Part shown: positions 1 to 6,795 of the stretch, in pieces
How the letters are laid out: each line of letters starts with the position of its first letter
Numbering within the stretch: position 1 is the stretch's first letter
Source of the DNA: a bacterium
GTDB taxonomy: Bacteria; Eremiobacterota; Eremiobacteria; Baltobacterales; Baltobacteraceae
DNA: 8,638 nucleotides
Direction of reading: 5' to 3'
Assembly: GCA_021781095.1 (NCBI GenBank)
Contig: JAJXXM010000423.1
Location: 1-8,638 of the forward strand
The notes under the pieces: model-generated
Databases searched by the model: none
The model's input: the letters and a program-made list of their open reading frames with translations, nothing else
What the model was told of the DNA's origin: nothing
Position numbers and translations under genes: made by a program

Positions 1-32
1 GGCCTGATCGCTTCCGCCGTGCGCGGACATCG

Positions 33-1514
33 CTATCCCGCGATCTTCTCGGCGAGATTGACGAACGCGCGCACGGGCGTTCCGGTGGGGCCTTTCGCCG
101 ACCATGCGGTCTCGCCGTCGACGTACGCCGTGCCGGCGACATCGAGGTGAATCCACGGCGTTTTTTCAACGAAGGCTTTTAAGAACGCCGCTGCGGTCAA
201 CGTTCCGGCGGGGCGACCGCCGGTGTTTTTCAGATCGGCGATATCGCTCTTCATCGCGTTGCTGTAGTCTTCGTAGAGGGGCATGCGCCAGTAGCGTTCG
301 CCGCAATCCTTCGCCGCATCGAGAAAGAGCGTTGCAAAAGCATCGTCGTTACTGACAGCGGCGCTCGCGGCGTGGCCGAGCGCGATGACGCAGGCGCCGG
401 TGAGGGTTGCCGCATCGACGATCTGCGTTGCCTTGAGCGAGCGTGCGTATACGAGTGCATCGGCGAGGACGAGCCGACCCTCGGCATCGGTGTTGATGAC
501 TTCGATCGTCGTGCCGTTGCTCGCGCGTACGATATCCCCAGGCTTCGTCGCTTTTCCGCCGGGCATATTTTCGGTGGCGGGAACGATTCCGACGACGTTG
601 ATTTTCGGTTTGAGGGCGGCGATTGCGCCCATTGCGGCGATGACGCCCGCTCCGCCGGACATGTCGTATTTCATCTCTTCCATCTTCTCGGGCGGCTTGA
701 GCGAGATGCCGCCGGTATCGAAGGTGATGCCTTTGCCGACGAGTGCGAGCAGCTGGTCGTTGCCGGGCGCGCCGCGGTAATGCATGACGATGAAGGCGGG
801 TGGTTGTGCGCTGCCCTGTGCGACCGAAAGGAAGGAGCCCATCTTTTTCTCCGCAGCCCATGCCGCGTCGTGCACTTCGATTTCCATTCCGTGCGCCTTG
901 GCGACCGCGGTCGCTTCGGCGGCGAGGTGCGTCGGCGTCATATCGTTCGCGGGCGTCAGTGCCAAGCGACGGGCGAGATTGACCGCTTCGCCGATGGCGA
1001 TGCCGCGCTTGAGGCCGCGGCCGATGGCCTCGGCATTGAATCCTTGCGAGAGGAGGAGCACGTCGCCGACCGCAATCGCGCGTTCGGGAGCGCTCTGGTA
1101 GGTCGTGGTCTCGAAACTTCCGGCGATCGCTCCCTCGGCGACAAACGAGGCGCAGCGTTCTTCGTCGCCTGCGGCTTGTTGCGGGAGCGCGATTGCGAGT
1201 TTGGTCGCGCCGCGCTTCCCGAGCGCGCGAACCGCGCTCCCTGCGACTTTGGCGAGAACCGAAGGGTTGAACGCCGAGCTCTCGCCGAGACCGACGAGCA
1301 AAACGCGCTTGAAGGGGTGCGCCGCGGCGTGAAGCAGCGTGCTCTCCCCGACCTTTCCTTTGAACTCACCGGAGGCAAGAATATCGGCAATCGCCCCGCC
1401 GAGGAGGGCATCGAGCTCTTTTGCGGCGCCGGCGAGCGGACTCTCCGAGGGAATCGGCACGGCAATCGCGCATGGCAGCGAACCGAGAGCATCAGATGAT
1501 TGAAGAACGTGCAT
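33..1514 (-). CDS. pepA: Leucyl aminopeptidase (peptidase family M17, PepA)
   Basis: Cytosolic di-metal aminopeptidase that removes N-terminal residues, classically Leu, from peptides; in E. coli the orthologue also binds DNA. The product is 493 residues, normal for the family. The N-terminal macro-like domain covers about residues 1-160 and the catalytic domain 170-493. All M17 signature residues are visible: VGKG (K261), FDTGG (D266), SLK (K273), KYDMSGG (D284) and NTDAEGR (D343, E345, R347); by homology these are the metal ligands plus the catalytic Lys and Arg. The frame stays open upstream to 1628, but I chose the ATG at 1514: an AAAGG Shine-Dalgarno lies a few bases upstream and residue 1 then matches the family start. 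The longer version would overlap the divergent purM. It is transcribed alone, away from purM, across a 100-bp spacer. Metabolic context does not link it to the purine genes. Confidence 0.95.
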   Translation of the reverse strand: MHVLQSSDALGSLPCAIAVPIPSESPLAGAAKELDALLGGAIADILASGEFKGKVGESTLLHAAAHPFKRVLLVGLGESSAFNPSVLAKVAGSAVRALGKRGATKLAIALPQQAAGDEERCASFVAEGAIAGSFETTTYQSAPERAIAVGDVLLLSQGFNAEAIGRGLKRGIAIGEAVNLARRLALTPANDMTPTHLAAEATAVAKAHGMEIEVHDAAWAAEKKMGSFLSVAQGSAQPPAFIVMHYRGAPGNDQLLALVGKGITFDTGGISLKPPEKMEEMKYDMSGGAGVIAAMGAIAALKPKINVVGIVPATENMPGGKATKPGDIVRASNGTTIEVINTDAEGRLVLADALVYARSLKATQIVDAATLTGACVIALGHAASAAVSNDDAFATLFLDAAKDCGERYWRMPLYEDYSNAMKSDIADLKNTGGRPAGTLTAAAFLKAFVEKTPWIHLDVAGTAYVDGETAWSAKGPTGTPVRAFVNLAEKIAG

Positions 1515-1537
1515 GGTCAACCTTTCCCGTGGGTGAA

Positions 1538-1560
1538 GAAGGCGAGGTGAAAACGCCTTC
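1538..1560. promoter_or_regulatory. 7-bp inverted repeat in the pepA/purM divergent spacer
   Basis: GAAGGCG (1538-1544) and CGCCTTC (1554-1560) are perfect inverted copies separated by 9 bases. They sit 24 bp upstream of the pepA start and 54 bp upstream of purM. This could be an operator for a dimeric regulator of either gene, or a hairpin in the pepA leader. I saw no convincing -35/-10 pair for either gene in the 100-bp spacer, although promoters for both must lie in or near it. The repeat is seen directly; any regulatory role is inference. Confidence 0.3.
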
Positions 1561-1614
1561 CATTGAACCCAACTTTCCGTCGTCGGGCTGCGATGCCCTT
1601 GCGGGGCTGCGCCG

Positions 1615-2646
1615 ATGAGCGAGAGCAAGGACGCCTACGCGCTCGCGGGCGTCGATATCGCCGCCGGGAATGCCGCGGTCGCTCAGTATCGGGAGGTGCT
1701 CGGGCGCTGGCAGCACCCCGACCAACTCGACGCGATCGGTGGGTTCGGCGGCCTTTTTGCGATGCCGGGAGATGCGACGCGCGCGTTGGTCGCTTCGACC
1801 GACGGCGTCGGCACAAAGATCCTGATCGCTGCGGAGTTACAACGCTACGACGGCGTCGGGCGCGATCTCGTCAACCATTGCGTGAACGATATTCTCGTCG
1901 TGAATGCATCGCCGCTCTTTTTTCTCGATTACTATGCCGTCGGAAAGCTCGATCCCGAGATCGCCGCGGCGGTGGTACGCGGCTGCGCGAATGCGTGTCG
2001 CGCGCACGGCTGCGCGCTGCTCGGCGGTGAGACGGCGGAGATGCCGGGGCTCTACGCGCCCGGACACTTCGACCTCGCCGGAACGATCGTCGGCGTCGTC
2101 GATCGTGCCGCAGTTCCGAATCCCGCCACCGTCGAACCCGGCGACGCCGTCATCGGTCTCCCCGCGATCGGGCTGCACACCAACGGATATTCGCTCGCGC
2201 GCGCACTCGTTCCGCGCGAGCAGTGGTTGCAACCGTTCGGCGATACGACGTACGCCGACGCGTTACTCGCCGAACATCCGTCGTACTACGATGCCGTGCG
2301 GGCGATTCAAAAAGTAGCAACGGTAAAAGTGATGGCGCACATTACCGGCGGCGGTTTGTTGGAGAATTTGCCGCGGACGTTGCGCCCCGAAGTAAAGGCC
2401 GTGCTCGAACAATCGCGCTGGTCGGTGCCGGCGATTCAACAGGTGCTGGTGGAGCGTGGTGGGCTCACGCACGAAGAACGATATCGGACGCTCAATATGG
2501 GGATCGGTTACACGCTGGTCGTTCCGGTCGACGATGCCGCACGTGCGGTTGCCGCTGTTCCCGGAGCGAAGACGATCGGTTGGATCGAAGCGCGGACGGG
2601 AGAAGAAGCGCAGGTGCTCATCCACCCGGCGCGCAGCACCGATTGA
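1615..2646 (+). CDS. purM: Phosphoribosylformylglycinamidine cyclo-ligase (AIR synthetase, PurM)
   Basis: Catalyses ATP-dependent closure of FGAM to 5-aminoimidazole ribonucleotide, a step of de novo purine synthesis in the cytosol. The 343-residue product has the usual length (E. coli about 345). Family landmarks appear in order: AGVDIAAGN (11-19), STDGVGTK (61-68), ND at 91-92, GGETAEMPGLY (137-147), GLHTNGYSLAR (186-196), ITGGGLLENLPR (243-254) and NMGIGY (294-299), together the ATP-grasping N domain and the C domain of the PurM/SelD/ThiL fold. The start is the ATG at 1615 with only a weak GGGG ribosome site at 1603-1606; no better in-frame start is visible. Its TGA stop overlaps the TTG start of the downstream GNAT-PurN gene (TTGA), so the pair is probably co-transcribed and translationally coupled. 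purM-purN adjacency is also the E. coli arrangement. Nothing is missing or damaged. Confidence 0.95.
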   Translation: MSESKDAYALAGVDIAAGNAAVAQYREVLGRWQHPDQLDAIGGFGGLFAMPGDATRALVASTDGVGTKILIAAELQRYDGVGRDLVNHCVNDILVVNASPLFFLDYYAVGKLDPEIAAAVVRGCANACRAHGCALLGGETAEMPGLYAPGHFDLAGTIVGVVDRAAVPNPATVEPGDAVIGLPAIGLHTNGYSLARALVPREQWLQPFGDTTYADALLAEHPSYYDAVRAIQKVATVKVMAHITGGGLLENLPRTLRPEVKAVLEQSRWSVPAIQQVLVERGGLTHEERYRTLNMGIGYTLVVPVDDAARAVAAVPGAKTIGWIEARTGEEAQVLIHPARSTD

Positions 2647-3794
2647 AGGCACTTGCCAATCTCGTCGTCGATCTCGTCAGCGATTCGTTCGACGGAAGCA
2701 TCGCCGCCGAGGCGCGCCGACGCATAGAGGCTCGAGGCCTAGAGATCGAAGAACGCGAGCGCGACGACGCGCTCTGCGCGTGGATCGATCTCGCGTTCGG
2801 CGGCGGATGGAGCGGCGAGTCGTATCGGTCGACGAATCTCGTTCTCTCGCACCGCGGGCAACGGCGCGCCTTCGTTGCGATCGCCGCTCGAGGACTACGG
2901 TTTGCATGGTTACGCGGTGAAGGCGCGCGCCCCGGGACGGGCGTCTTCGGTCCGATCGGCGTCGCTGCCGATGCGCGCGGAGAGGGGATCGGCGCCGACC
3001 TCGCGGTGTTGGGATGCGCGCGACTCCGCGAACTCGGGTATCGGCGCGCGCTTATTCCGGCGGTCGGCGGATTGCAACTCGAACGATTTTACGAACGGAC
3101 GCTCGGCGCTCGCGTAGTGGAGCGTATCGATCCGATGCGTTGGTGGGAACCGCGCGCGCGGGTCGTTGCGATGGCCTCGGGAAACGGTAGCAACCTCCAA
3201 GCGGTCTTCGATGCTATCGCCCGGAACGAATTACCGATCGACGTCGCTGCGGTGGTGGTGAATCGGCGCGATACCGTTGCCGCACAACGCGCGGTCGCCG
3301 CCGGCGTGCGACATGTCGAATGCGACGTATGGGAGCGTGAGGCCGAGCCGCGCGCGACCTACGATGCGCGCCTCCTGCGTACGGTCGAGCGCTTCGAGCC
3401 CGAGTGCGTCGTACTGCTCGGATGGATGCATTTGCTCGACGCCGCGTTCGTCGCGCGTTTTCGCGAGCTTCTCAACTTGCATCCCGCCTATCTGCCGCAC
3501 GATCCGCTCGCCGATTCGGTCGCAGTGCCCGATGGGAGCACCATCCCCGCGTTTCGCGGCGCGCATGCGATTCGCGATGCGCTCGCCGCGGGGAGCGCGT
3601 GGATCGGGGCGAGCGTTCACCGCGTGAGCGCGGAGACCGACCGCGGTGAGGTGCTGCTTCGCCGGCCGCTTGCGTGCGGCGAAGAACGCGATGAAAAACG
3701 GGTCCTCGCCGCCTTTCGTCCGATCGAACACCGCGTCACGGTGGAGGCGATGCGTTTGTGGTGTTTCACGCGCGATCGCATTCGCGTGGTGTAG
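2643..3794 (+). CDS. purN: GNAT acetyltransferase - phosphoribosylglycinamide formyltransferase (PurN) fusion protein
   Basis: A single 383-residue reading frame with two domains. Residues ~1-163 look like a GNAT N-acetyltransferase: the acetyl-CoA-binding motif A appears around 102-118 (FGPIGVAADARGEGIG), followed by the typical LGYRRALI strand and an LERFYERTLGARVV ending; its substrate is unknown. Residues ~172-383 are PurN, which formylates GAR with 10-formyl-THF. They show ASGNGSNLQA (178-187), the catalytic Asn278 and His280 of NLHP, and an Asp333 matching the catalytic Asp of E. coli GART. The PurN part alone is 212 residues, the usual size. I start at TTG 2643, which overlaps the purM stop and implies coupling; no Shine-Dalgarno is near, and the frame's extension to 2223 lies inside purM. 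An ATG at 3135 could also yield PurN alone. PurN carries an insertion of about 17 residues after NLHPAYLP. PurN identity is secure; the GNAT assignment is good. Confidence 0.88.
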   Translation: MKALANLVVDLVSDSFDGSIAAEARRRIEARGLEIEERERDDALCAWIDLAFGGGWSGESYRSTNLVLSHRGQRRAFVAIAARGLRFAWLRGEGARPGTGVFGPIGVAADARGEGIGADLAVLGCARLRELGYRRALIPAVGGLQLERFYERTLGARVVERIDPMRWWEPRARVVAMASGNGSNLQAVFDAIARNELPIDVAAVVVNRRDTVAAQRAVAAGVRHVECDVWEREAEPRATYDARLLRTVERFEPECVVLLGWMHLLDAAFVARFRELLNLHPAYLPHDPLADSVAVPDGSTIPAFRGAHAIRDALAAGSAWIGASVHRVSAETDRGEVLLRRPLACGEERDEKRVLAAFRPIEHRVTVEAMRLWCFTRDRIRVV

Positions 3795-3809
3795 CAAGCG
3801 ACTGAACGG

Positions 3810-3838
3810 TTGCGAGAGAAATGTTTTCTTAATGTAAA
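3810..3838 (+). promoter_or_regulatory. Possible sigma70-type promoter for the lipoprotein gene
   Basis: TTGCGA (3810-3815) and TGTAAA (3833-3838) are spaced by 17 bases, each matching four of six consensus positions. They lie 16 bp after the purN stop and about 90 bp upstream of the lipoprotein start, where a promoter is expected because composition and gene type change here. The match is modest and could be chance. Sigma-factor preferences of this organism are unknown. Confidence 0.22.
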
Positions 3839-3842
3839 GGTG

Positions 3843-3851
3843 CCCCCCCCC
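3843..3851. repeat. C9 homopolymer tract in the lipoprotein leader region
   Basis: Nine consecutive C residues lie between the purN stop and the lipoprotein start, just after the candidate -10 box. A T8 run follows at 3906-3913, directly before the GGGAG ribosome site. Such tracts are slippage-prone and in some bacteria drive phase variation by changing leader spacing. A sequencing or assembly length error is equally possible. Confidence 0.5.
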
Positions 3852-3925
3852 TCCCGAGAACGTGGCGGGCGTTCGCAGACATCTGCGATCTATTGTATGT
3901 CAATGTTTTTTTTACGGGAGAAATC

Positions 3926-4741
3926 TTGAATTTTCAACAACTACGAGCAACACTTATGGTATTGCTCGCTACCAGTGCCCTCGCCGCATGCGCCGGTGGA
4001 GTGAGCGGCATTCCTCGCGTCGCATCACCCACGTCCCGCGCGCACTCGATGACCGTGAGCGGCGTTCCTCTCGCCGTGTCACCTGCCGCGGAAGCACCCT
4101 CGGTTACACCGATGTCAAACCCGTGCTCGAAGAGTACCAATATTTCAACAGACGGCACGTATCCAGGAAGCTGCATGGGCCCTTGCCCCCCGTCAGCACC
4201 CACTGGCACCTGCGGACTCACGCCGCCGAGCGCAGGCCCCCCGAGTCAGCCGCCGGGATGGAACAACTGCGTCATCGGCTGCAATCCCGGGAATCCCGGC
4301 GATCCGATTAACGTTGGCCCTCCGTGTAAGCCGATCTCATCGTGTATTGCCATGCGCCAACCAACGTCAGGGGCTCCGTGCTATGGATCTCCTGCGGAAC
4401 TTGGGGACCAGTACCCCGGAAGTACCACTGACTACGCTCACGAAATCGTAAATATTTTCCCGGTATTTTCTAATAATCAAACCGGAAATGAGGACGTTGT
4501 TGCGTGGGAATATACAATGGGGGGCGGCAATATGTATATCCAGGGGAACCAGTCGTTCCAAGGGTTCTGGCAGGACCTAGCCGCAGGTGCCTTTGGACCG
4601 GCCTCAGCCTTTGAGAGCGGCGGTATCTCCGGAATGAATAGCGACCAAGCCAACCAAATCTCGAAATACGCTGCATCTCATCATGGCTACGTTGGTACGA
4701 CTGCATGTTTCGCTCATAATCTTCCTCCAACGCAAGCGTAG
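3926..4741 (+). CDS. Exported Cys/Pro-rich lipoprotein of unknown function with C-terminal CFAHN motif
   Basis: No family recognised. I start at TTG 3926 because a GGGAG Shine-Dalgarno (3916-3920) lies five bases upstream and the product then begins with a textbook lipoprotein signal peptide: charged n-region, hydrophobic stretch 10-20, lipobox L19-A20-A21-C22. The 271-residue precursor should be lipid-anchored at Cys22. Residues 23-60 are a Ser/Pro-rich linker with a near-duplicate VSGxP...SP segment. Residues 63-153 are rich in Pro, Gly and Cys (nine Cys at 67, 83, 87, 96, 115, 119, 134, 140, 152), suggesting disulfides outside the cytoplasm. Residues ~165-271 form a more globular C-terminal domain: EIVNIFPVF (173-181), a Trp at 215, SH (251-252), CFAHN (261-265), end. 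The same landmarks recur in the exported protein at 7357-7902. A small ORF follows after 24 bp. An ATG at 3893 is the alternative start, but it puts hydrophilic residues before the signal. GC is lower than in neighbouring housekeeping genes. Confidence 0.8.
   Translation: MNFQQLRATLMVLLATSALAACAGGVSGIPRVASPTSRAHSMTVSGVPLAVSPAAEAPSVTPMSNPCSKSTNISTDGTYPGSCMGPCPPSAPTGTCGLTPPSAGPPSQPPGWNNCVIGCNPGNPGDPINVGPPCKPISSCIAMRQPTSGAPCYGSPAELGDQYPGSTTDYAHEIVNIFPVFSNNQTGNEDVVAWEYTMGGGNMYIQGNQSFQGFWQDLAAGAFGPASAFESGGISGMNSDQANQISKYAASHHGYVGTTACFAHNLPPTQA
4001..4084 (+). repeat. Imperfect direct repeat within the lipoprotein linker
   Basis: The 30-base segments 4001-4030 and 4055-4084 both begin GTGAGCGGC and match at 24 of 30 positions, in the same frame. 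They encode VSGIPRVASP and VSGVPLAVSP, respectively. This looks like an old internal duplication that lengthened the linker behind the lipid anchor. Confidence 0.6.
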
Positions 4742-4765
4742 TTTTAGTGGATTAGGGTAAATCGA

Positions 4766-5164
4766 ATGATAACTGCTCAATCTTCGCCTCAAGTCACAAC
4801 TAGCACAATAGGGAGGCCGACGAAAATTGTCAGCCAACGTATTTGCAGCCAAATTACAGTCCGGCGTCACGATCAAATGCCTGGGAACGTCGTTTTGCAC
4901 TCGGCCGAAGTGGAGCATGCTCTTATCGTTAGTCTTCATTCAGTCGTTCTCGGCTTTATTTACATTCGAAACGATGGCACCTCGTTTTATGAGGATGGAT
5001 CGATTCGTAAATTGTTCGTGCCATCACGGTTGCGTTCGAGAATTTTGAAAAATTTGCGAATCCAACCGAGAACTCCGCGAGCGAGCGGAACGATATCGAG
5101 ACTTCCATCCTCTCCGTTAGTAAAACTAGTACGGGATGGATATAGCCTCACGAGCTGCTATTAA
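4766..5164 (+). CDS. Small hypothetical protein downstream of the lipoprotein
   Basis: A 132-codon frame with no recognisable domain. In its favour: an AGGG ribosome site (4754-4757) eight bases before the ATG, a start only 24 bp after the lipoprotein stop, and a strong hairpin beginning 13 bp after its own stop, as in a two-gene transcript. The product has a basic C-terminal half and a moderately hydrophobic centre (about residues 47-68), with no signal peptide or clear membrane helix. Against it: codon use is not strongly biased to GC in third positions. A competing frame from TTG 4827 to 5048 (73 codons, GGGAGG site at 4811-4816) encodes a more hydrophobic peptide over the same DNA. At most one is likely real. 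The function is unknown. Confidence 0.4.
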   Translation: MITAQSSPQVTTSTIGRPTKIVSQRICSQITVRRHDQMPGNVVLHSAEVEHALIVSLHSVVLGFIYIRNDGTSFYEDGSIRKLFVPSRLRSRILKNLRIQPRTPRASGTISRLPSSPLVKLVRDGYSLTSCY

Positions 5165-5177
5165 GTAGTTCATGCTC

Positions 5178-5216
5178 GCGCAATCGTGACGACGCTTTGT
5201 GTCGTCACGATTGCGC
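5178..5216. terminator. Perfect 16-bp-stem hairpin, possible terminator
   Basis: Arms 5178-5193 and 5201-5216 are perfect reverse complements (GCGCAATCGTGACGAC and its complement) around a 7-base loop GCTTTGT. It starts 13 bp after the stop at 5164. It could end the lipoprotein transcript or protect its 3' end. No T-tract follows on either strand, so it is not a classic intrinsic terminator. It could also be a protein-binding or small mobile palindrome. Confidence 0.55.
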
Positions 5217-5467
5217 CTACTAACGAGTCAAGTTGTTGCGTCGGAAGCCGTGCCGTCGCAGTCGGAGGCTAAGGGCGTGACGCTCCTTCGGGCTATTACC
5301 GGCGGGCCGATCGGGACGAGTCGTCACTCGGTCGTGCGTTCGTTTTTTTTTGTCTTGTGTCAATCAATAGTTCGGTCCTTGTCGGGTCCACTATATCGAT
5401 TTTTAACGTGGATAAGTTGGTTGAATGAAAACATCGTAAGTTGTTATCTGAGAATGGTCTGGAGTGG
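5217..5467. other. Non-coding or unassigned stretch left of the insertion sequence
   Basis: About 250 bases between the hairpin and the target-site duplication, with no credible gene. A plus-strand frame from 5199 to 5516 begins inside the hairpin and runs into the IS terminal repeat, so I do not accept it. A T9 run lies at 5343-5351; a small 5-bp hairpin (CGAGT/ACTCG, 5318-5331) sits upstream but is too far from it to be a good terminator. GC falls clearly after about 5340. Confidence 0.5.
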
Positions 5468-5475
5468 GAAGTATC
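5468..5475. repeat. Left copy of 8-bp target-site duplication
   Basis: GAAGTATC here is repeated exactly at 6826-6833, immediately outside the other end of the insertion sequence. IS256-family elements typically make 8-9 bp duplications, so this fixes the element's ends and indicates it arrived by transposition at this site. Confidence 0.85.
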
Positions 5476-5505
5476 GACTGTGTCCGGAAAAGTGTGTAAT
5501 TGCGG
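5476..5505 (+). repeat. IS left terminal inverted repeat
   Basis: Begins GACTGTGTCCGGAAAAGTGT and is partnered with the complement of 6796-6825 (20 of 30 identical). This is the end nearest the 3' end of the transposase gene. The conserved GTGTGTAA core is the part most likely contacted by transposase. Confidence 0.85.
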
Positions 5506-5527
5506 TCGCGAGGTGATGTAGTTGTGT

Positions 5528-6766
5528 TCACGATTGCAAAACGAGCTCTAAGCTCTCCGGCGACATGTATCTTCGATCCGTCATCCACTCTTCGCTCTGC
5601 TCGATGAGAACCATTGTGATCAACCGGAGCGCCGACGCCACCGAAGGGAAGATGCCGATCGACCGGGTACGGCGGCGAATCTCTTTGTTGAGATGCTCGA
5701 TGGGATTATTCGAGGAGATCTTCCGATGATGTTCGAGCGGGTAGGAAAGGAAGGCCAACGCGTCGTCAACGCCCGCATCGAAAATCGCCATCGCCTTCTT
5801 GAACGACTCGCTGAATCGCTCGCGCAGATCGGCGATCGCGCGCTGCGCCCCGGCCATCGAGACTTGCGCGAAGACCGCCTTCATCCCGGCTGCAAACTCG
5901 AGCTTACGTGCCTGGGGCACGTGTGCTAGCACGTTGCGGTAGAAATGGACCTTGCAGCGCTGCCAAGCCGCGCCCGTCATCGTCGTAGCGATTGCAGCCT
6001 TGAGCCCCTCGTGCGCATCGCTGATCACAAGCTTCACGCCGGTCAAACCGCGCTTGCGCAGGCCGCGCAGCATCTGCGTCCAGCTCTCCTTGCTTTCGCT
6101 GTCGACGACATCGATACCGATGACCTCGCGAATGCCACTGGTATTGACGCCGTAGGCGATAATCACCGCTTGACTGACGATCTGGCCGTCGATACGCACC
6201 TTTTCGTAGAGTGCATCGAGCCAGAGGTACGGATACGCTCCGGTCAATCGACGACTTCGAAATTCGGTTGCGATACCGTCGAGTTCCGTGCAGAGTTCGC
6301 TGACCTGCGACTTGCCGAGTTCGACGCCCATTTTTTCCAAGACGCCTTCCATCTTGCGCGTGCTCACGCCGGCGACGAATGCCTCCTGGATGACGCCGAC
6401 CAGCGCCCGTTCGCTGCGCTTGAAACGCTCGATTGCCGATGGCATGAAATTGCTGTTACGAGCGCGCGGAACCTCAACGCTCATGCTGCCCAAGAGCGTG
6501 TGCAGAGCCCGCGTACGGGAACCGTTGCGCTGATCACGGCGTTCGCCGGTACGCTCGTGCAGTTCGGCGCCGATGTGCTTGGCAAACTCCGCGCGTACGA
6601 ACTCGGCCATGGCGACGTCGAGCATCTTGAGCATGGCGTTGGGGCCGCCCTCGGCGCTAAGCATCGCAAGAAGCGCCTCGCGCTGCTCGGGCGTCAAGTT
6701 GAGCTGATTAATTTGTTCCAAGGGGTCCTTTCGCTTGCGCTTCATAGCGCAGAGATTGGACCGCAA
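5528..6766 (-). CDS. IS256-family transposase (mutator-type DDE)
   Basis: Cuts and joins the ends of the surrounding insertion sequence, in this family by copy-out through a circular intermediate. The 412-residue product is full length. An N-terminal helical region leads to a catalytic core with the DDE residues: D184 in YLWLDALYEK, D250 in VISDAHEG, and E357 in NNPIEHLNKEIRRR. The family's CxxH motif lies between them (WQRCKVHFYRN, C271 and H274). I keep the TTG at 6766 because GAGGGG lies about eight bases upstream; the ATG at 6745 (405 residues, starting MKRKRKDP) is the alternative and matches how many relatives begin. The frame has no stop or frameshift, so the element is probably active or recently so. 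The long plus-strand frame opposite (5945-6841) is an antisense shadow. Confidence 0.95.
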   Translation of the reverse strand: MRSNLCAMKRKRKDPLEQINQLNLTPEQREALLAMLSAEGGPNAMLKMLDVAMAEFVRAEFAKHIGAELHERTGERRDQRNGSRTRALHTLLGSMSVEVPRARNSNFMPSAIERFKRSERALVGVIQEAFVAGVSTRKMEGVLEKMGVELGKSQVSELCTELDGIATEFRSRRLTGAYPYLWLDALYEKVRIDGQIVSQAVIIAYGVNTSGIREVIGIDVVDSESKESWTQMLRGLRKRGLTGVKLVISDAHEGLKAAIATTMTGAAWQRCKVHFYRNVLAHVPQARKLEFAAGMKAVFAQVSMAGAQRAIADLRERFSESFKKAMAIFDAGVDDALAFLSYPLEHHRKISSNNPIEHLNKEIRRRTRSIGIFPSVASALRLITMVLIEQSEEWMTDRRYMSPESLELVLQS

Positions 6767-6795
6767 CGGCTCCGCCCCTCGGTTGGACGGCGGCG

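Noticed and set aside
372..1499. Long plus-strand open frame (375 codons) opposite pepA
   Set aside because: It lies wholly antisense to a clearly identified M17 peptidase, has an Arg/Asp-rich composition typical of GC-rich antisense frames, and has no recognisable domain.
1515..1628. N-terminal extension of PepA by 38 residues
   Set aside because: It would overlap the purM start, has no family match, and a good ribosome site precedes the ATG at 1514.
2223..2642. Upstream extension of the GNAT-PurN frame
   Set aside because: This part overlaps purM in another frame and its translation is Arg-rich with no domain; the overlapping TTG at 2643 is the sensible start.
3792..3830. Possible intrinsic terminator after purN
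   Set aside because: GCAA/TTGC gives only a 4-bp stem with unpaired interior and the following T's are interrupted.
5312..5351. Hairpin plus T9 as an intrinsic terminator
   Set aside because: The CGAGT/ACTCG stem is short and separated from the T9 run by about 11 bases, too far for the usual mechanism.
5199..5516. 105-codon plus-strand frame left of the IS
   Set aside because: It starts within the hairpin arm, runs into the IS terminal repeat and shows no protein-like features.
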